Source: Aldersonia kunmingensis
Lineage (GTDB): Bacteria > Actinomycetota > Actinomycetes > Mycobacteriales > Mycobacteriaceae
Assembly: GCF_001646865.1 (NCBI RefSeq)
Contig: NZ_LRRB01000198.1
Location: 1-56,778 of the forward strand
Reading direction: 5' to 3'
Length of the DNA: 56,778 nt
The notes under the pieces are model-generated. The model made no database searches. It saw only the letters and a program-made list of their open reading frames with translations, and had not been told where the DNA came from. Every line of letters starts with the position of its first letter. The first letter of the stretch is position 1. Below, in pieces: positions 1-7,363 of this stretch. The translations under genes were made by a program, and so were the position numbers.

Positions 1-325
1 CCAGCTCCGGAATCATCGTCCGGCAGATCTGGGCGTTCGTGGCGGCGAGATCGAGGCGGCTCTGCCCGGGCTTCTGCTTGGCGCCCGCGGTGATGACGAT
101 GATGTCGGCCCCGCGGCAGACCGCTATGTCACCGCCGCCGTCGACGTGTGCGGAGGGCACGAACTCGAGACCGTGCCGGAGATCGAGGACCTCGGCCTCG
201 GCCTTGGCCGCCGCGAGGTCGTAGATCGAGAGACGACTACAGGCCCCTCGCAGCAGGCACGCATATCCGATGGTGGTGCCGACGCTGCCCGCGCCGACTA
301 CTGCGACGTGCGTGCCTGCGGCCAC
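1..325 (-). CDS. ldh: L-lactate dehydrogenase, N-terminal part (runs off window)
   Basis: NAD-dependent interconversion of pyruvate and L-lactate in the cytoplasm. About 108 residues are visible; the rest lies beyond base 1. The Rossmann nucleotide loop GAGSVGTT is near residue 10, followed by YDL and EAEVLDLRHGLEF, and then TAGAKQKPGQSRLDL, which fits lactate dehydrogenase better than malate dehydrogenase. The start is GTG at 323-325, preceded by AGGGAG on the minus strand. It begins 9 bp after the DUF3618 stop, so the two are probably co-transcribed. The family is clear; the C-terminal substrate and catalytic residues cannot be seen. Confidence 0.85.
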   Translation of the reverse strand, partial: MAAGTHVAVVGAGSVGTTIGYACLLRGACSRLSIYDLAAAKAEAEVLDLRHGLEFVPSAHVDGGGDIAVCRGADIIVITAGAKQKPGQSRLDLAATNAQICRTMIPEL

Positions 326-334
326 CGCGGCTCC

Positions 335-559
335 CTAGCTTCGGAAAGTCTTCACCAAAACGATCGCTACGACAGCCACACCTGCGCCGATAAGGCTGTA
401 CTTGACCTTGGGCTCGCTGAGCTTCGCGAGCACCTGCGCCTTCGTGCTCGCCACGATGTTCTTTGGATTGGCCCGGACACTCAGCTCGTCGAGCGTGCTG
501 GCGAGCTGGTTGCGGGCAGCGTCAATCTCCCGCTCGATGCTCTCGGTGTCCCTTGCCAC
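335..559 (-). CDS. DUF3618 small membrane protein (Rv2520c-like)
   Basis: A 74-residue protein with an acidic and basic N-terminal helix (SIEREIDAARNQLASTLDEL), a KAQVLAKLSEPKVKYS linker and one C-terminal transmembrane helix (about residues 52-70). This is the DUF3618 pattern. The GTG at 557-559 is chosen because GGAGG lies just upstream; a longer reading to 715 would lack family similarity. It is divergent from bcp, the same arrangement as Rv2520c/Rv2521 in M. tuberculosis. The function of the family is unknown; the helix-plus-anchor form suggests an envelope-associated role. Confidence 0.8.
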   Translation of the reverse strand: MARDTESIEREIDAARNQLASTLDELSVRANPKNIVASTKAQVLAKLSEPKVKYSLIGAGVAVVAIVLVKTFRS

Positions 560-668
560 GTGTCCTCCAAACAGATCGCGAACCTGCGCGCTACCGCGCT
601 CCGCCGATGACAGTACCGGGGTGCCGTAACCGGTGGCTTGGTTCCAGGGTTCGGTAACGTGACAAATC

Positions 669-1139
669 GTGACCGACAACAGGCTCAACCCCGGTGACGC
701 GGCCCCGGATTTCACCCTCCCGGACGCGGACGGAAACGACGTCTCGCTCGCCGACTACCGCGGCCGCAAGGTGATCGTGTACTTCTACCCCGCGGCGAGC
801 ACGCCGGGCTGCACCAAGCAGGCCTGCGATTTCCGCGACAACCTGGCCGAACTCGGCGGTGCCGGAATCGATGTCATCGGCATCTCGCCCGACAAGCCGG
901 CCAAGCTCGCGAAGTTCCGCGACAACGAGGCGCTGACTTTCCCGCTGTTGTCAGACCCGGAGAAGACCACGCTGCAGGCTTGGGGCGCGTTCGGTGAGAA
1001 AACGATGTACGGCAAGAAGGTGACCGGCGTGATTCGCTCCACCTTCCTCGTCGGCGCGGACGGCAAGATCGAGGTCGCGCAGTACAACGTGCGGGCCACC
1101 GGGCATGTCGCCAAGTTGCGCCGCGATCTGCAGGTCTAG
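669..1139 (+). CDS. bcp: Thioredoxin-dependent peroxiredoxin, Bcp/PrxQ type
   Basis: Reduces hydrogen peroxide and organic hydroperoxides with thiol reductant in the cytoplasm. The 156-residue protein has the peroxiredoxin order: GDAAPDFTLPDADG (about 9-22), then YFYPAASTPGCTKQACDFRD (40-59). That segment holds the peroxidatic Cys (PGCT) and, five residues later, the resolving Cys typical of PrxQ. STFLVGADGKI follows near the C-terminus. The start is GTG at 669 with a weak ribosome site. The gene is divergent from DUF3618 and is followed 2 bp later by a palindromic repeat that may end transcription. Confidence 0.92.
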   Translation: MTDNRLNPGDAAPDFTLPDADGNDVSLADYRGRKVIVYFYPAASTPGCTKQACDFRDNLAELGGAGIDVIGISPDKPAKLAKFRDNEALTFPLLSDPEKTTLQAWGAFGEKTMYGKKVTGVIRSTFLVGADGKIEVAQYNVRATGHVAKLRRDLQV

Positions 1140-1141
1140 CT

Positions 1142-1209
1142 CGCCGCGCACCTTCTCGCCGCATCGCGCACGCCCAGGTGTGCGCGATGGCCGCAAAACG
1201 TGCGCGGCG
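1142..1209. repeat. Dispersed nested palindromic element, copy A
   Basis: The outer arms CGCCGCGCAC (1142-1151) and GTGCGCGGCG (1200-1209) are perfect complements. The inner arms ATCGCGCAC (1163-1171) and GTGCGCGAT (1180-1188) flank the loop GCCCAGGT. The same architecture and the CGCACGCCCAG core recur at 19449-19508 and 20199-20258. This copy sits directly after the bcp stop. Confidence 0.75.
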
Positions 1210-1239
1210 GCTGTCGTTTCCCCGGCCTAGGCTTCGAAC

Positions 1240-2370
1240 ATGGCCTCCGGATTGACGGTGACCCGAGCCGACGTGCTCGGGTTTCGTTGGCGCGCGCACG
1301 GTCTCGACGCAGCGGCCGAGTCGGCATCCGTGGAATCCATTGGGATCCTCGATCTCGGCGTGCAGGACACCGGCGAGGGTGCGCGATGGTCGCTGCTCAA
1401 CCGCGGCCTCGGCGCGACCGATCCCGATGAATTGCTCTACGCGTGGACTCTGCGCGGCGCGCCGCATGCCTACCGGCGCTCGGACGCGGCGGCGGTCGCG
1501 GTGGCAACCGCTCCCCTCGATGAGCGCGACGCCGGGAAGCGGATCTTCGATGCCGCCAAACCGCTGCGCGACAAGGGGATTGGATTCCTCGACGCACTGG
1601 CCCGCGTCGCGCACGCCGAGCGGGACATCGTCGCCCGACCGACGGTCAAGGGTGCACTGTCCACCGAGCTCACCGCTCGCCTGCCGGCCGAACACCTGCG
1701 CTTCTGCCGACCGTGCAACACCACGCACAGCTTCGAGCAGCCCTTCCGGATCGCTGCACTGCAGGCCGGGCTCGAACTCGAACCCGACACCTCGCCACCG
1801 GTCCTGCGCCGGATCCCCAAGCTGCGCGCGCCGATGTTCGGCAAACCCGGCACCGCCGCGGACGAGCGGTTCGATGTCGTGCGCGGTTACCTGCGCTTCT
1901 TCGGTCCGGCCGGGCCCAAACAGGTTGCTGCCTACATCGATGCCCCGCTGGCGTCGGTGAAGGCGCACTGGCCCGAGGACACGGTGCCGGTCACTGTCGA
2001 TGGCACCGGCGACGCACTGCATCTGCTGGCCGAGGATGTCGAAGCGGCTGCGGCGGGACCAGCCCAGGGTGACGTCCGACTGCTCGGCGCGTTCGACCCG
2101 TGGCTTCAGCTGCGCGACCGCGAACTCCTCGTGCCCACCACGGCACATGCCAAGGATCTGTGGCGCACCCTCGGCCGACCCGGCGCCGTGGTGCGCGGCG
2201 GCGAGGTGATCGGCACATGGCGCCCGCGGTCATCGGGCGGAACGTTGGGCCTGCTTCTCGAGCGATGGGCGACATGGTCGCCGCAGGCCATCAAGGCAGT
2301 AAACGCGCAGGCAGAGGCGCTGGCGACGTACCGCGGCGCGAAGCTCGGGAAGGTCGCGATCGAGGCGTAG
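1240..2370 (+). CDS. Winged-helix DNA-binding protein, AlkZ-like glycosylase family
   Basis: The 376-residue protein begins with the LTVTRADVLGFRWRAHGLD pattern of the HTH_42/AlkZ-like family. Members include DNA glycosylases that remove alkylated or cross-linked bases; others are uncharacterised. The visible features are the N-terminal winged-helix region, a central block (GYLRFFGPAGPKQVAAYI, about 207-224) typical of the family, and the LLGAFDPWLQLRDRE segment near 285. I did not identify a catalytic QxQ/QxD motif, so glycosylase activity is inference. The gene is monocistronic in appearance, with copy A of the palindromic element upstream. Confidence 0.75.
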   Translation: MASGLTVTRADVLGFRWRAHGLDAAAESASVESIGILDLGVQDTGEGARWSLLNRGLGATDPDELLYAWTLRGAPHAYRRSDAAAVAVATAPLDERDAGKRIFDAAKPLRDKGIGFLDALARVAHAERDIVARPTVKGALSTELTARLPAEHLRFCRPCNTTHSFEQPFRIAALQAGLELEPDTSPPVLRRIPKLRAPMFGKPGTAADERFDVVRGYLRFFGPAGPKQVAAYIDAPLASVKAHWPEDTVPVTVDGTGDALHLLAEDVEAAAAGPAQGDVRLLGAFDPWLQLRDRELLVPTTAHAKDLWRTLGRPGAVVRGGEVIGTWRPRSSGGTLGLLLERWATWSPQAIKAVNAQAEALATYRGAKLGKVAIEA

Positions 2371-2378
2371 CGCAGTTT

Positions 2379-2396
2379 CGAGTAGTGCACTACTCG
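2379..2396. promoter_or_regulatory. Perfect 18-bp palindrome, candidate operator
   Basis: CGAGTAGTGCACTACTCG is self-complementary over 18 bp with no spacer. It lies 8 bp after the AlkZ-like stop and about 60 bp before the start of the next gene. It has no T-run, so it looks more like a dimeric regulator site than a terminator. No cognate regulator is obvious. Confidence 0.4.
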
Positions 2397-2458
2397 CGAT
2401 CACGTGCTCCATGCCGCCCCACAATTACTCCCATCAGTCGGGGAACCGAGGAGGCGTC

Positions 2459-2941
2459 GTGACAACTTCGATCGCAGAATCGTCCGCTGCGCTGCCGCTC
2501 ATCGCGGAGGTCTCGGCGCGGGCGCTGCAGATCGTGACGACTGCAAGGACGACCTCGCGCGGAACCCCCGGCCTGGACTTGCATCCGCTACCACCCCTGG
2601 AGCGCTTTCAGCGTGCGGCAGCGGAAATGACGCATTGGTTCGCACAACACGCGATCGAATCCGAGATCCAAGGACGACCAGGCAGCGGAGTCATCGACGA
2701 ACTGGTCGATGACTGGTGCAGCGCATCGCCATGGCCGCGGGACTGGCCTCAGCCGGGGCCTGTTCCGGTGCTGGACCTGCCCGTCCGCCCCGAAACCGCT
2801 GATCCGCAACTGGTTCGGGCTGGACGCATCGTCGGTGCTCTCGTGCTGGCGGGCGTTGGCTCGCGGCTCCCGACCGGTGATCTCGGTACCGCAATGTTGC
2901 GGGGCGCGGAGCGGCTCTCCGAGGCCGCTCTAGCCGGCTGA
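2459..2941 (+). CDS. Hypothetical protein, 160 residues
   Basis: I do not recognise the family. The GTG at 2459 is chosen because GAGGAGG lies 4-5 bases upstream; an ATG at 2411 has no ribosome site. The protein looks soluble: an Ala-rich helix near the N-terminus (SIAESSAALPLIAEVSARAL), a Trp/Pro-rich middle (DDWCSASPWPRDWPQPG) and a hydrophobic Gly/Ala/Leu stretch (GRIVGALVLAGVGSRL) near the C-terminus. It stands alone between the AlkZ-like gene and a DUF998 gene on the same strand. A perfect palindrome upstream may be its operator. Confidence 0.6.
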   Translation: MTTSIAESSAALPLIAEVSARALQIVTTARTTSRGTPGLDLHPLPPLERFQRAAAEMTHWFAQHAIESEIQGRPGSGVIDELVDDWCSASPWPRDWPQPGPVPVLDLPVRPETADPQLVRAGRIVGALVLAGVGSRLPTGDLGTAMLRGAERLSEAALAG

Positions 2942-2960
2942 AGCCCTTTTCCTTGGGGCT
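2942..2960 (+). terminator. Weak hairpin after hypothetical gene
   Basis: AGCCC (2942-2946) pairs with GGGCT (2956-2960) across a T/C-rich loop, beginning at the stop codon of the 160-residue gene. The stem is short and the following tail (CAGGTCTTTC) is only partly T-rich, so termination is uncertain. Confidence 0.3.
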
Positions 2961-3063
2961 CAGGTCTTTCGGCCCTATTGCATGCGGCTGCGGAGTGGAA
3001 CGGTGGGGATTGCGATGAGCGGTCTCATCCGGGTCCGTTCGCGTCGAAAGGTGGTGGCGGACG

Positions 3064-3741
3064 ATGCGTAAAGTCCTGCTCGCCTGCGGCATCCTCGCAG
3101 CGGTGCTGTACGTCGTCATGATCTGGGTAATTAGTTACGACGGTTACAGCATGATCGACCATACGGTGAGCGAGTTGTCGGCATGGGATGTCTCGACGCG
3201 CCCGCTGTGGTTGGTGCTCGGTCTCCTGTTCGAGGTGTTGGTTGTCGCATTCGGATTCGGCGTGTGGGCGTCTGCCAATGGGAACCGTTGGCTGCGCGTC
3301 GTCGGTGCACTGCTCGTCGTCTACGGGGTGATCGGTGCCGTCGCTTGGCCATTCGCTTCCATGCACCAGCGCGAGGTGCTTGCCGCCGGCGGCAGTACCG
3401 CCGCCGACTCCGCGCATCTGATCATGGTGGCGATCGGCACCGTGCTACTCGTCGCGGCCATGGGCTTCGCCATAGCCGCATCCCGCAAACGGTGGTTCCG
3501 GTGGTACACCGTTGTGACCGTCGCGCTCCTGCTCGCGTTCGGGCTCGCGACGTCGTCGGGCATGTCCGACGTCGAACAGAACCTGCCTACGCCATGGATC
3601 GGGCTCTGGGAGCGTCTGAATATCTGCCTGACGATGCTGTGGTTCATCGTGTTCGCCGTCTACCTGCTTCGAGCGGAGCGACCTGCCACCGGCGTTGAGC
3701 CCGCCAAGGGCAAGGATCTCTCCGCGCGCCCAGTTGCTTGA
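3064..3741 (+). CDS. DUF998 integral membrane protein
   Basis: A 225-residue polytopic protein with about six predicted membrane helices, the first at residues 4-24. The loop YSMIDHTVSELSA after helix 1 is the conserved signature of DUF998. Biochemical function is not established for the family. The C-terminal 25 residues are polar and probably cytoplasmic. The start codon ATG at 3064 follows a GGTGGCGGAC ribosome site. No operon partner is evident; a small membrane protein gene begins about 100 bp downstream. Confidence 0.8.
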   Translation: MRKVLLACGILAAVLYVVMIWVISYDGYSMIDHTVSELSAWDVSTRPLWLVLGLLFEVLVVAFGFGVWASANGNRWLRVVGALLVVYGVIGAVAWPFASMHQREVLAAGGSTAADSAHLIMVAIGTVLLVAAMGFAIAASRKRWFRWYTVVTVALLLAFGLATSSGMSDVEQNLPTPWIGLWERLNICLTMLWFIVFAVYLLRAERPATGVEPAKGKDLSARPVA

Positions 3742-3843
3742 CCGGTATCCGCCGCCGCGCTACACAAGAACGACAACTTCTTCGTCGAGTAAGCGACGCG
3801 CATTGGTCGGCGGCACATGTCCACATGAGCGAGAGGCGGCGAC

Positions 3844-4029
3844 ATGAGCGACAACAACAGAAGCGCAGGCGCAGCCGGCGGCGGCGCCATCTACGGACTG
3901 GGCATCCTCGGCGCTTGGGTGTACTTCTGGCAGCAGGCCGATGGGTTCTGGGAATACGTGTGGGCGGTGATCGAGGGTTTGTTCTGGCCCGCATTCATGG
4001 TCTACGAGGTTTTCAACGCTCTCGACTGA
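3844..4029 (+). CDS. Small single-pass membrane protein, 61 residues
   Basis: The protein begins with a polar, Gly/Ala-rich tail (SDNNRSAGAAGGGAIYG). An aromatic-rich hydrophobic helix follows (LGILGAWVYFWQQADGFWEYVWAVIEGLFWPAFMVYEVF would span one or two short helices; key residues are many Trp, Tyr and Phe). AGAGGCGGCGAC precedes the ATG, supporting real translation. Small Trp-rich membrane proteins of this type are common in actinobacteria and lack an assigned role. I cannot propose a function from context. Confidence 0.65.
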   Translation: MSDNNRSAGAAGGGAIYGLGILGAWVYFWQQADGFWEYVWAVIEGLFWPAFMVYEVFNALD

Positions 4030-4202
4030 GCGTGCCACGATAGCCGACTCGGCGGCTACCCGTCGAAGGTCTGCGCCGCGAGCGGTCGGGCTCGCCCACC
4101 GACGTGAAATCGACTACGGACAAGGATCTTTTCGATTCTTGGTCTGAATAACATTGCACGAGTTGGACTTGCGGGTGCACGGCAATAGGTGTGCGCAGGT
4201 GT

Positions 4203-5420
4203 CTAACCGCCGCCGTTGCCCTTCTCCTTGTTCTTCTCCTTGTTTTTCCCGTTCCCGTTGCCATTGGGTTGTTCTGCCGGTGGACTCCCAGGCGGTGGTG
4301 GGGGAACGCCGGTCAGCGCGGGCCCGGCAGGTTCGGGCACTGCGCTGACCGCCGCGGGCAGGGTGGTGTCGGTGGTGCCCGTATTCGGCGGCGCCGAATC
4401 GTCTTGGCCTATCGCGGCGACCGCTAGCGCGACCGCGATGACTACGGCGATAGCCAACCCGGCGATCAGCCAGACGATCCGGGGTCCGTGGCGGCCTGCT
4501 TCCGGCGGCGCACCGAGATCGACGCGCGGAGGGGCCGTGTCGAGTGGCAGCATGCCGGGAGGTCCGGCGGTGAACGGGCGGGTCGCAGAAGACACTGGGA
4601 TCGGCACCGGACCGGGTGCGGACGGCATTGCCGCGCGCATGTCGCGTGCGCTCCCAAAACGCTGTACGGGATCGCGGGACATGGCTCGCTCGATCACCGA
4701 AGCAAGCACGGGATCGACGTCCGGCCGGATATCTGCCAGGGCGATTGGTCGATCCTCGACGATGGCACGCGCCGTAGCCGCCGGATGTTCCCGCGCGAAA
4801 GGCTTTCGAGCCGTGAGGGCTTCGTAACCCACTACCCCGAGTGCGTAGAGGTCGTCACTCACGGTAGCGGGTTCGCCGGCGAGCCGGTCGGGACTGAGGT
4901 ACGGCAAGGTACCCAAGATCAATCCGGTGGAGGTGTGGTCGGTTTCGGAAGTCTTCGCAATGCCGAAGTCGGCGACCTTCACTTGCCCGCCGTTGGTGAA
5001 TAGCACGTTGCCGGGCTTGATGTCGCGGTGCAATATGCCGGCATCGTGCGCGGCGGTGAGGGCGTCGAGCACCTCGCACAGGATCGTGCAGACCTGCTGC
5101 TGCGGCAGCGGTCCGTGGGCGATCTCGTCCGCGAGTGTCCCGCCCGGAAGTCGCTCCATGACGATGTACGGCGTCTGGTCGTGCTCGCCGCTGTCGTGCA
5201 CTGCGACGATGTTCGGGTGGTTTAGGGCAGCCGCCGACCGCGCTTCCGCCTCGAAGCGCCGACGGTTCTCCAACGTTGCACAGAACATCGGGTACAGCCG
5301 CTTGATCGCGACCGCTCGGCCCAGGCGGGTGTCCCAGCCGGCGCGAACCTCCGCCATCCCGCCACGGCCCAATACGTCACGCACCTCGTAGCGCCCGCCA
5401 AGCAGTTCCGGTCGCGACAT
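4203..5420 (-). CDS. Receptor-like serine/threonine protein kinase
   Basis: A 405-residue Hanks-type kinase that phosphorylates Ser/Thr on target proteins. The visible motifs are the glycine loop GRGGMAEV (18-25), VAIK with Lys40, HRDIKPGN with catalytic Asp133, DFGIAK and GTLPYLSPD. A Pro-rich juxtamembrane segment and one transmembrane helix (IVWLIAGLAIAVVIAVALAVA) follow. The exterior domain is short and low-complexity: Pro-rich, then an Asn/Gly/Lys/Glu repeat ending GNGGG. PASTA repeats are absent, so it is not PknB. The ATG at 5420 is preferred because it places the GRYEV kinase start near residue 10, as in the family; an upstream ATG at 5483 is possible. Confidence 0.88.
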   Translation of the reverse strand: MSRPELLGGRYEVRDVLGRGGMAEVRAGWDTRLGRAVAIKRLYPMFCATLENRRRFEAEARSAAALNHPNIVAVHDSGEHDQTPYIVMERLPGGTLADEIAHGPLPQQQVCTILCEVLDALTAAHDAGILHRDIKPGNVLFTNGGQVKVADFGIAKTSETDHTSTGLILGTLPYLSPDRLAGEPATVSDDLYALGVVGYEALTARKPFAREHPAATARAIVEDRPIALADIRPDVDPVLASVIERAMSRDPVQRFGSARDMRAAMPSAPGPVPIPVSSATRPFTAGPPGMLPLDTAPPRVDLGAPPEAGRHGPRIVWLIAGLAIAVVIAVALAVAAIGQDDSAPPNTGTTDTTLPAAVSAVPEPAGPALTGVPPPPPGSPPAEQPNGNGNGKNKEKNKEKGNGGG

Positions 5421-5543
5421 GCGCTCAACGCTAGTCGTGGTCACCGGTCGGCACACATCTCGGCACACATCACCGCTGGTCATGAGGTGCGCGCCGCGCG
5501 AGCATTACTTCGCAGACCTTGCCACGCTCGGTGACATCGGCGC

Positions 5544-6224
5544 CTACCCGTCGAAGCTCTCGACGAACCGCTCGTAGCCGTCGAGCAACCGCTCGAAGCC
5601 GAAGGCGAAATCCGAGACTTCCCATTCCGGATCGTCGGCGTCGAAGGTCTGGGCCGCGAGCGCGCGCGTGATCGCCGGGAACTGTGCGGGATCGAGCACC
5701 TGGGTCATGATGCGCCCGAAGTCGGCATCGGCGTCGGGATCGGATGCGGAGAACTCGCGCACCAGCCGGGTGCGGCCGATGACGTAGAACGACACGTTCA
5801 TCACGAGCTGGAACTTGAGCGACTCCGGTAGGCCACTCGGTGCGATCGCCGCGAGCCCGGCCTCGAGCCACGCCATGTTGTTCGGTCCGGTGGGCGGTGC
5901 GCCGAGCGGAATATCGAGCCACCAGGGGTGCTTCATGATCGACTCGAATTCGGCCATCCCCCAAGCGAACAGCGCGTCACGCCAGCCGAGCGCGGGATCG
6001 ATCTGCGGCGCCGGTCCGATTACGCGGTCGGTGACGAGCTGGATCAGCGTGTCTTTGCTGTCGACATAGCGATACAGCGACATCGTCGTGTAGCCGAGTT
6101 GCTTGGCGACCCGGCCCATCGACAGTGCTGACGCCCCCTCCGCGTCCGCCACCTCGACGGCCGCATCGACGATCTGTTCCAGCGTCAGGCCACGACGCGG
6201 GCCGCGGGTGCCGGGTGGGGCCAT
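5544..6224 (-). CDS. TetR-family repressor of the adjacent ABC exporter
   Basis: The 226-residue protein has an N-terminal helix-turn-helix (LTLEQIVDAAVEVADAEG, then VAKQLGYTTMSLYRYV) and a tetracycline-repressor-like C-terminal domain for ligand binding and dimerisation. The ATG at 6224 follows GGTGGAG; a GTG two codons earlier is also possible. The gene is divergent from a DrrAB-type exporter, the usual arrangement of a drug-responsive repressor that controls both promoters. The protein ends FVESFDG. The ligand is unknown. Confidence 0.85.
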   Translation of the reverse strand: MAPPGTRGPRRGLTLEQIVDAAVEVADAEGASALSMGRVAKQLGYTTMSLYRYVDSKDTLIQLVTDRVIGPAPQIDPALGWRDALFAWGMAEFESIMKHPWWLDIPLGAPPTGPNNMAWLEAGLAAIAPSGLPESLKFQLVMNVSFYVIGRTRLVREFSASDPDADADFGRIMTQVLDPAQFPAITRALAAQTFDADDPEWEVSDFAFGFERLLDGYERFVESFDG

Positions 6225-6334
6225 CCCCACGCCAACTCCACCGCCCGCGGGATTCCGCTCGAAACCGGGCCGGCCGGTTGCTCCGCCATGCGCACTCCTG
6301 TCGGGGTCTTGCGTCGATCCTAAAACTGCGTACC

Positions 6335-6360
6335 GTGTACACATAGCGTATTACATACAC
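6335..6360. promoter_or_regulatory. Candidate TetR operator between repressor and exporter
   Basis: GTGTA (6335-6339) and TACAC (6356-6360) are inverted repeats in an AT-rich stretch that stands out from its GC-rich surroundings. GTGTACAC at 6335-6342 is itself a palindrome. The site lies in the divergent intergenic region and ends 26 bp before the exporter start, which has a GGAGGA ribosome site. Confidence 0.45.
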
Positions 6361-6385
6361 AGTTATCTATCGGATCGGAGGACCC

Positions 6386-7363
6386 ATGACACCTCACGGA
6401 CCCGCCCCCGCGATTTCCATCCACGGCCTGTGCAAACGGTTCGGTGATCAGACCGTGCTCGACGGTCTCGATCTCGACGTTCGCGCCGGTTCCGTCTTCG
6501 CACTGCTCGGCCCGAACGGCGCCGGCAAGACCACCACCGTGCAGGTCCTCGCCACCCTGCTCGCCGCCGATGCCGGCGAGGTAAAGGTCGCCGGACACGA
6601 CATCGCACGTGAACCCGACGCCGTGCGCGCCGCAATCGGCGTCACCGGCCAGTACTCCGCCGTCGACGGCCTCCTTTCCGGCCGGGAGAACCTCGAACTC
6701 ATGGCCGCGCTGCACCACCTCGACCGGCGCACTGCACGCAAACGCGTTGCCGAACTGCTCGAGCGGTTCGACCTCGTGGACGCCGCAGGCAAGCGCGCCC
6801 GCGATTACTCAGGCGGAATGCGGCGCCGGCTCGACCTCGCCATGAGCCTGGTCGGAAGACCGCGCATCGTGTTCCTCGACGAGCCGACCACCGGCCTGGA
6901 TCCACGCAGCCGTCGCGGAATGTGGGCCGTGATCCGCGAACTCGTCGACGACGGCGTGACGATCTTCCTGACTACCCAGTACCTCGAGGAGGCGGATCAA
7001 CTCGCCGACCGGATCGCCGTCCTCGACGACGGCCGACTCGTCGCCGAGGGCACGGCAGAGGAACTGAAGCGACTGGTGCCCGGCGGACATATCGAGGTGC
7101 GGTTCGCCGATATCGACGGCCTGGATGCCGCGAGTCGGAATGTGCCGTCGGCAGCCCGGGACACAGACGCCCTCACGCTTGCCGTGCCCTCGGACGGCAG
7201 CGTCGGCGCCCTGCGCGCACTGCTCGCCGAGCTGGACGAGCGGAACATCTCGATCGCTGATCTGGCCATCCACACGCCCGATCTCGACGACGTCTTCTTC
7301 GCGCTCACCGGCGCGGAACGCGCGAAGTCCGACACGACTCAGATGGAGGCCTCGGCCCGATGA
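6386..7363 (+). CDS. ABC exporter ATP-binding protein, DrrA type
   Basis: The 325-residue ATPase powers export of a drug or lipid through its membrane partner. It has Walker A GPNGAGKTT (about 47-55), a Q-loop (VTGQYSAVD), signature YSGGM, Walker B IVFLDEP, and a switch His region replaced by TTQYLEEAD, as is usual in DrrA proteins. The roughly 85-residue C-terminal extension is the DrrA-type domain needed for assembly with DrrB. The start is supported by GGAGGA upstream. It overlaps the permease gene by ATGA. Relatives export daunorubicin or, in mycobacteria, phthiocerol lipids; the substrate here is not shown. Confidence 0.9.
   Translation: MTPHGPAPAISIHGLCKRFGDQTVLDGLDLDVRAGSVFALLGPNGAGKTTTVQVLATLLAADAGEVKVAGHDIAREPDAVRAAIGVTGQYSAVDGLLSGRENLELMAALHHLDRRTARKRVAELLERFDLVDAAGKRARDYSGGMRRRLDLAMSLVGRPRIVFLDEPTTGLDPRSRRGMWAVIRELVDDGVTIFLTTQYLEEADQLADRIAVLDDGRLVAEGTAEELKRLVPGGHIEVRFADIDGLDAASRNVPSAARDTDALTLAVPSDGSVGALRALLAELDERNISIADLAIHTPDLDDVFFALTGAERAKSDTTQMEASAR

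Noticed and set aside
3760-4038. Minus-strand frame opposite the 61-residue membrane protein.
   Set aside because: No ribosome site or recognisable protein features; the + strand frame has a good ribosome site and a membrane helix.
5410-5483. ATG at 5483 as the kinase start.
   Set aside because: The extra 21 residues (Cys/Arg/Thr-rich) have no kinase similarity, and the ATG at 5420 gives the normal short lead before the glycine loop.
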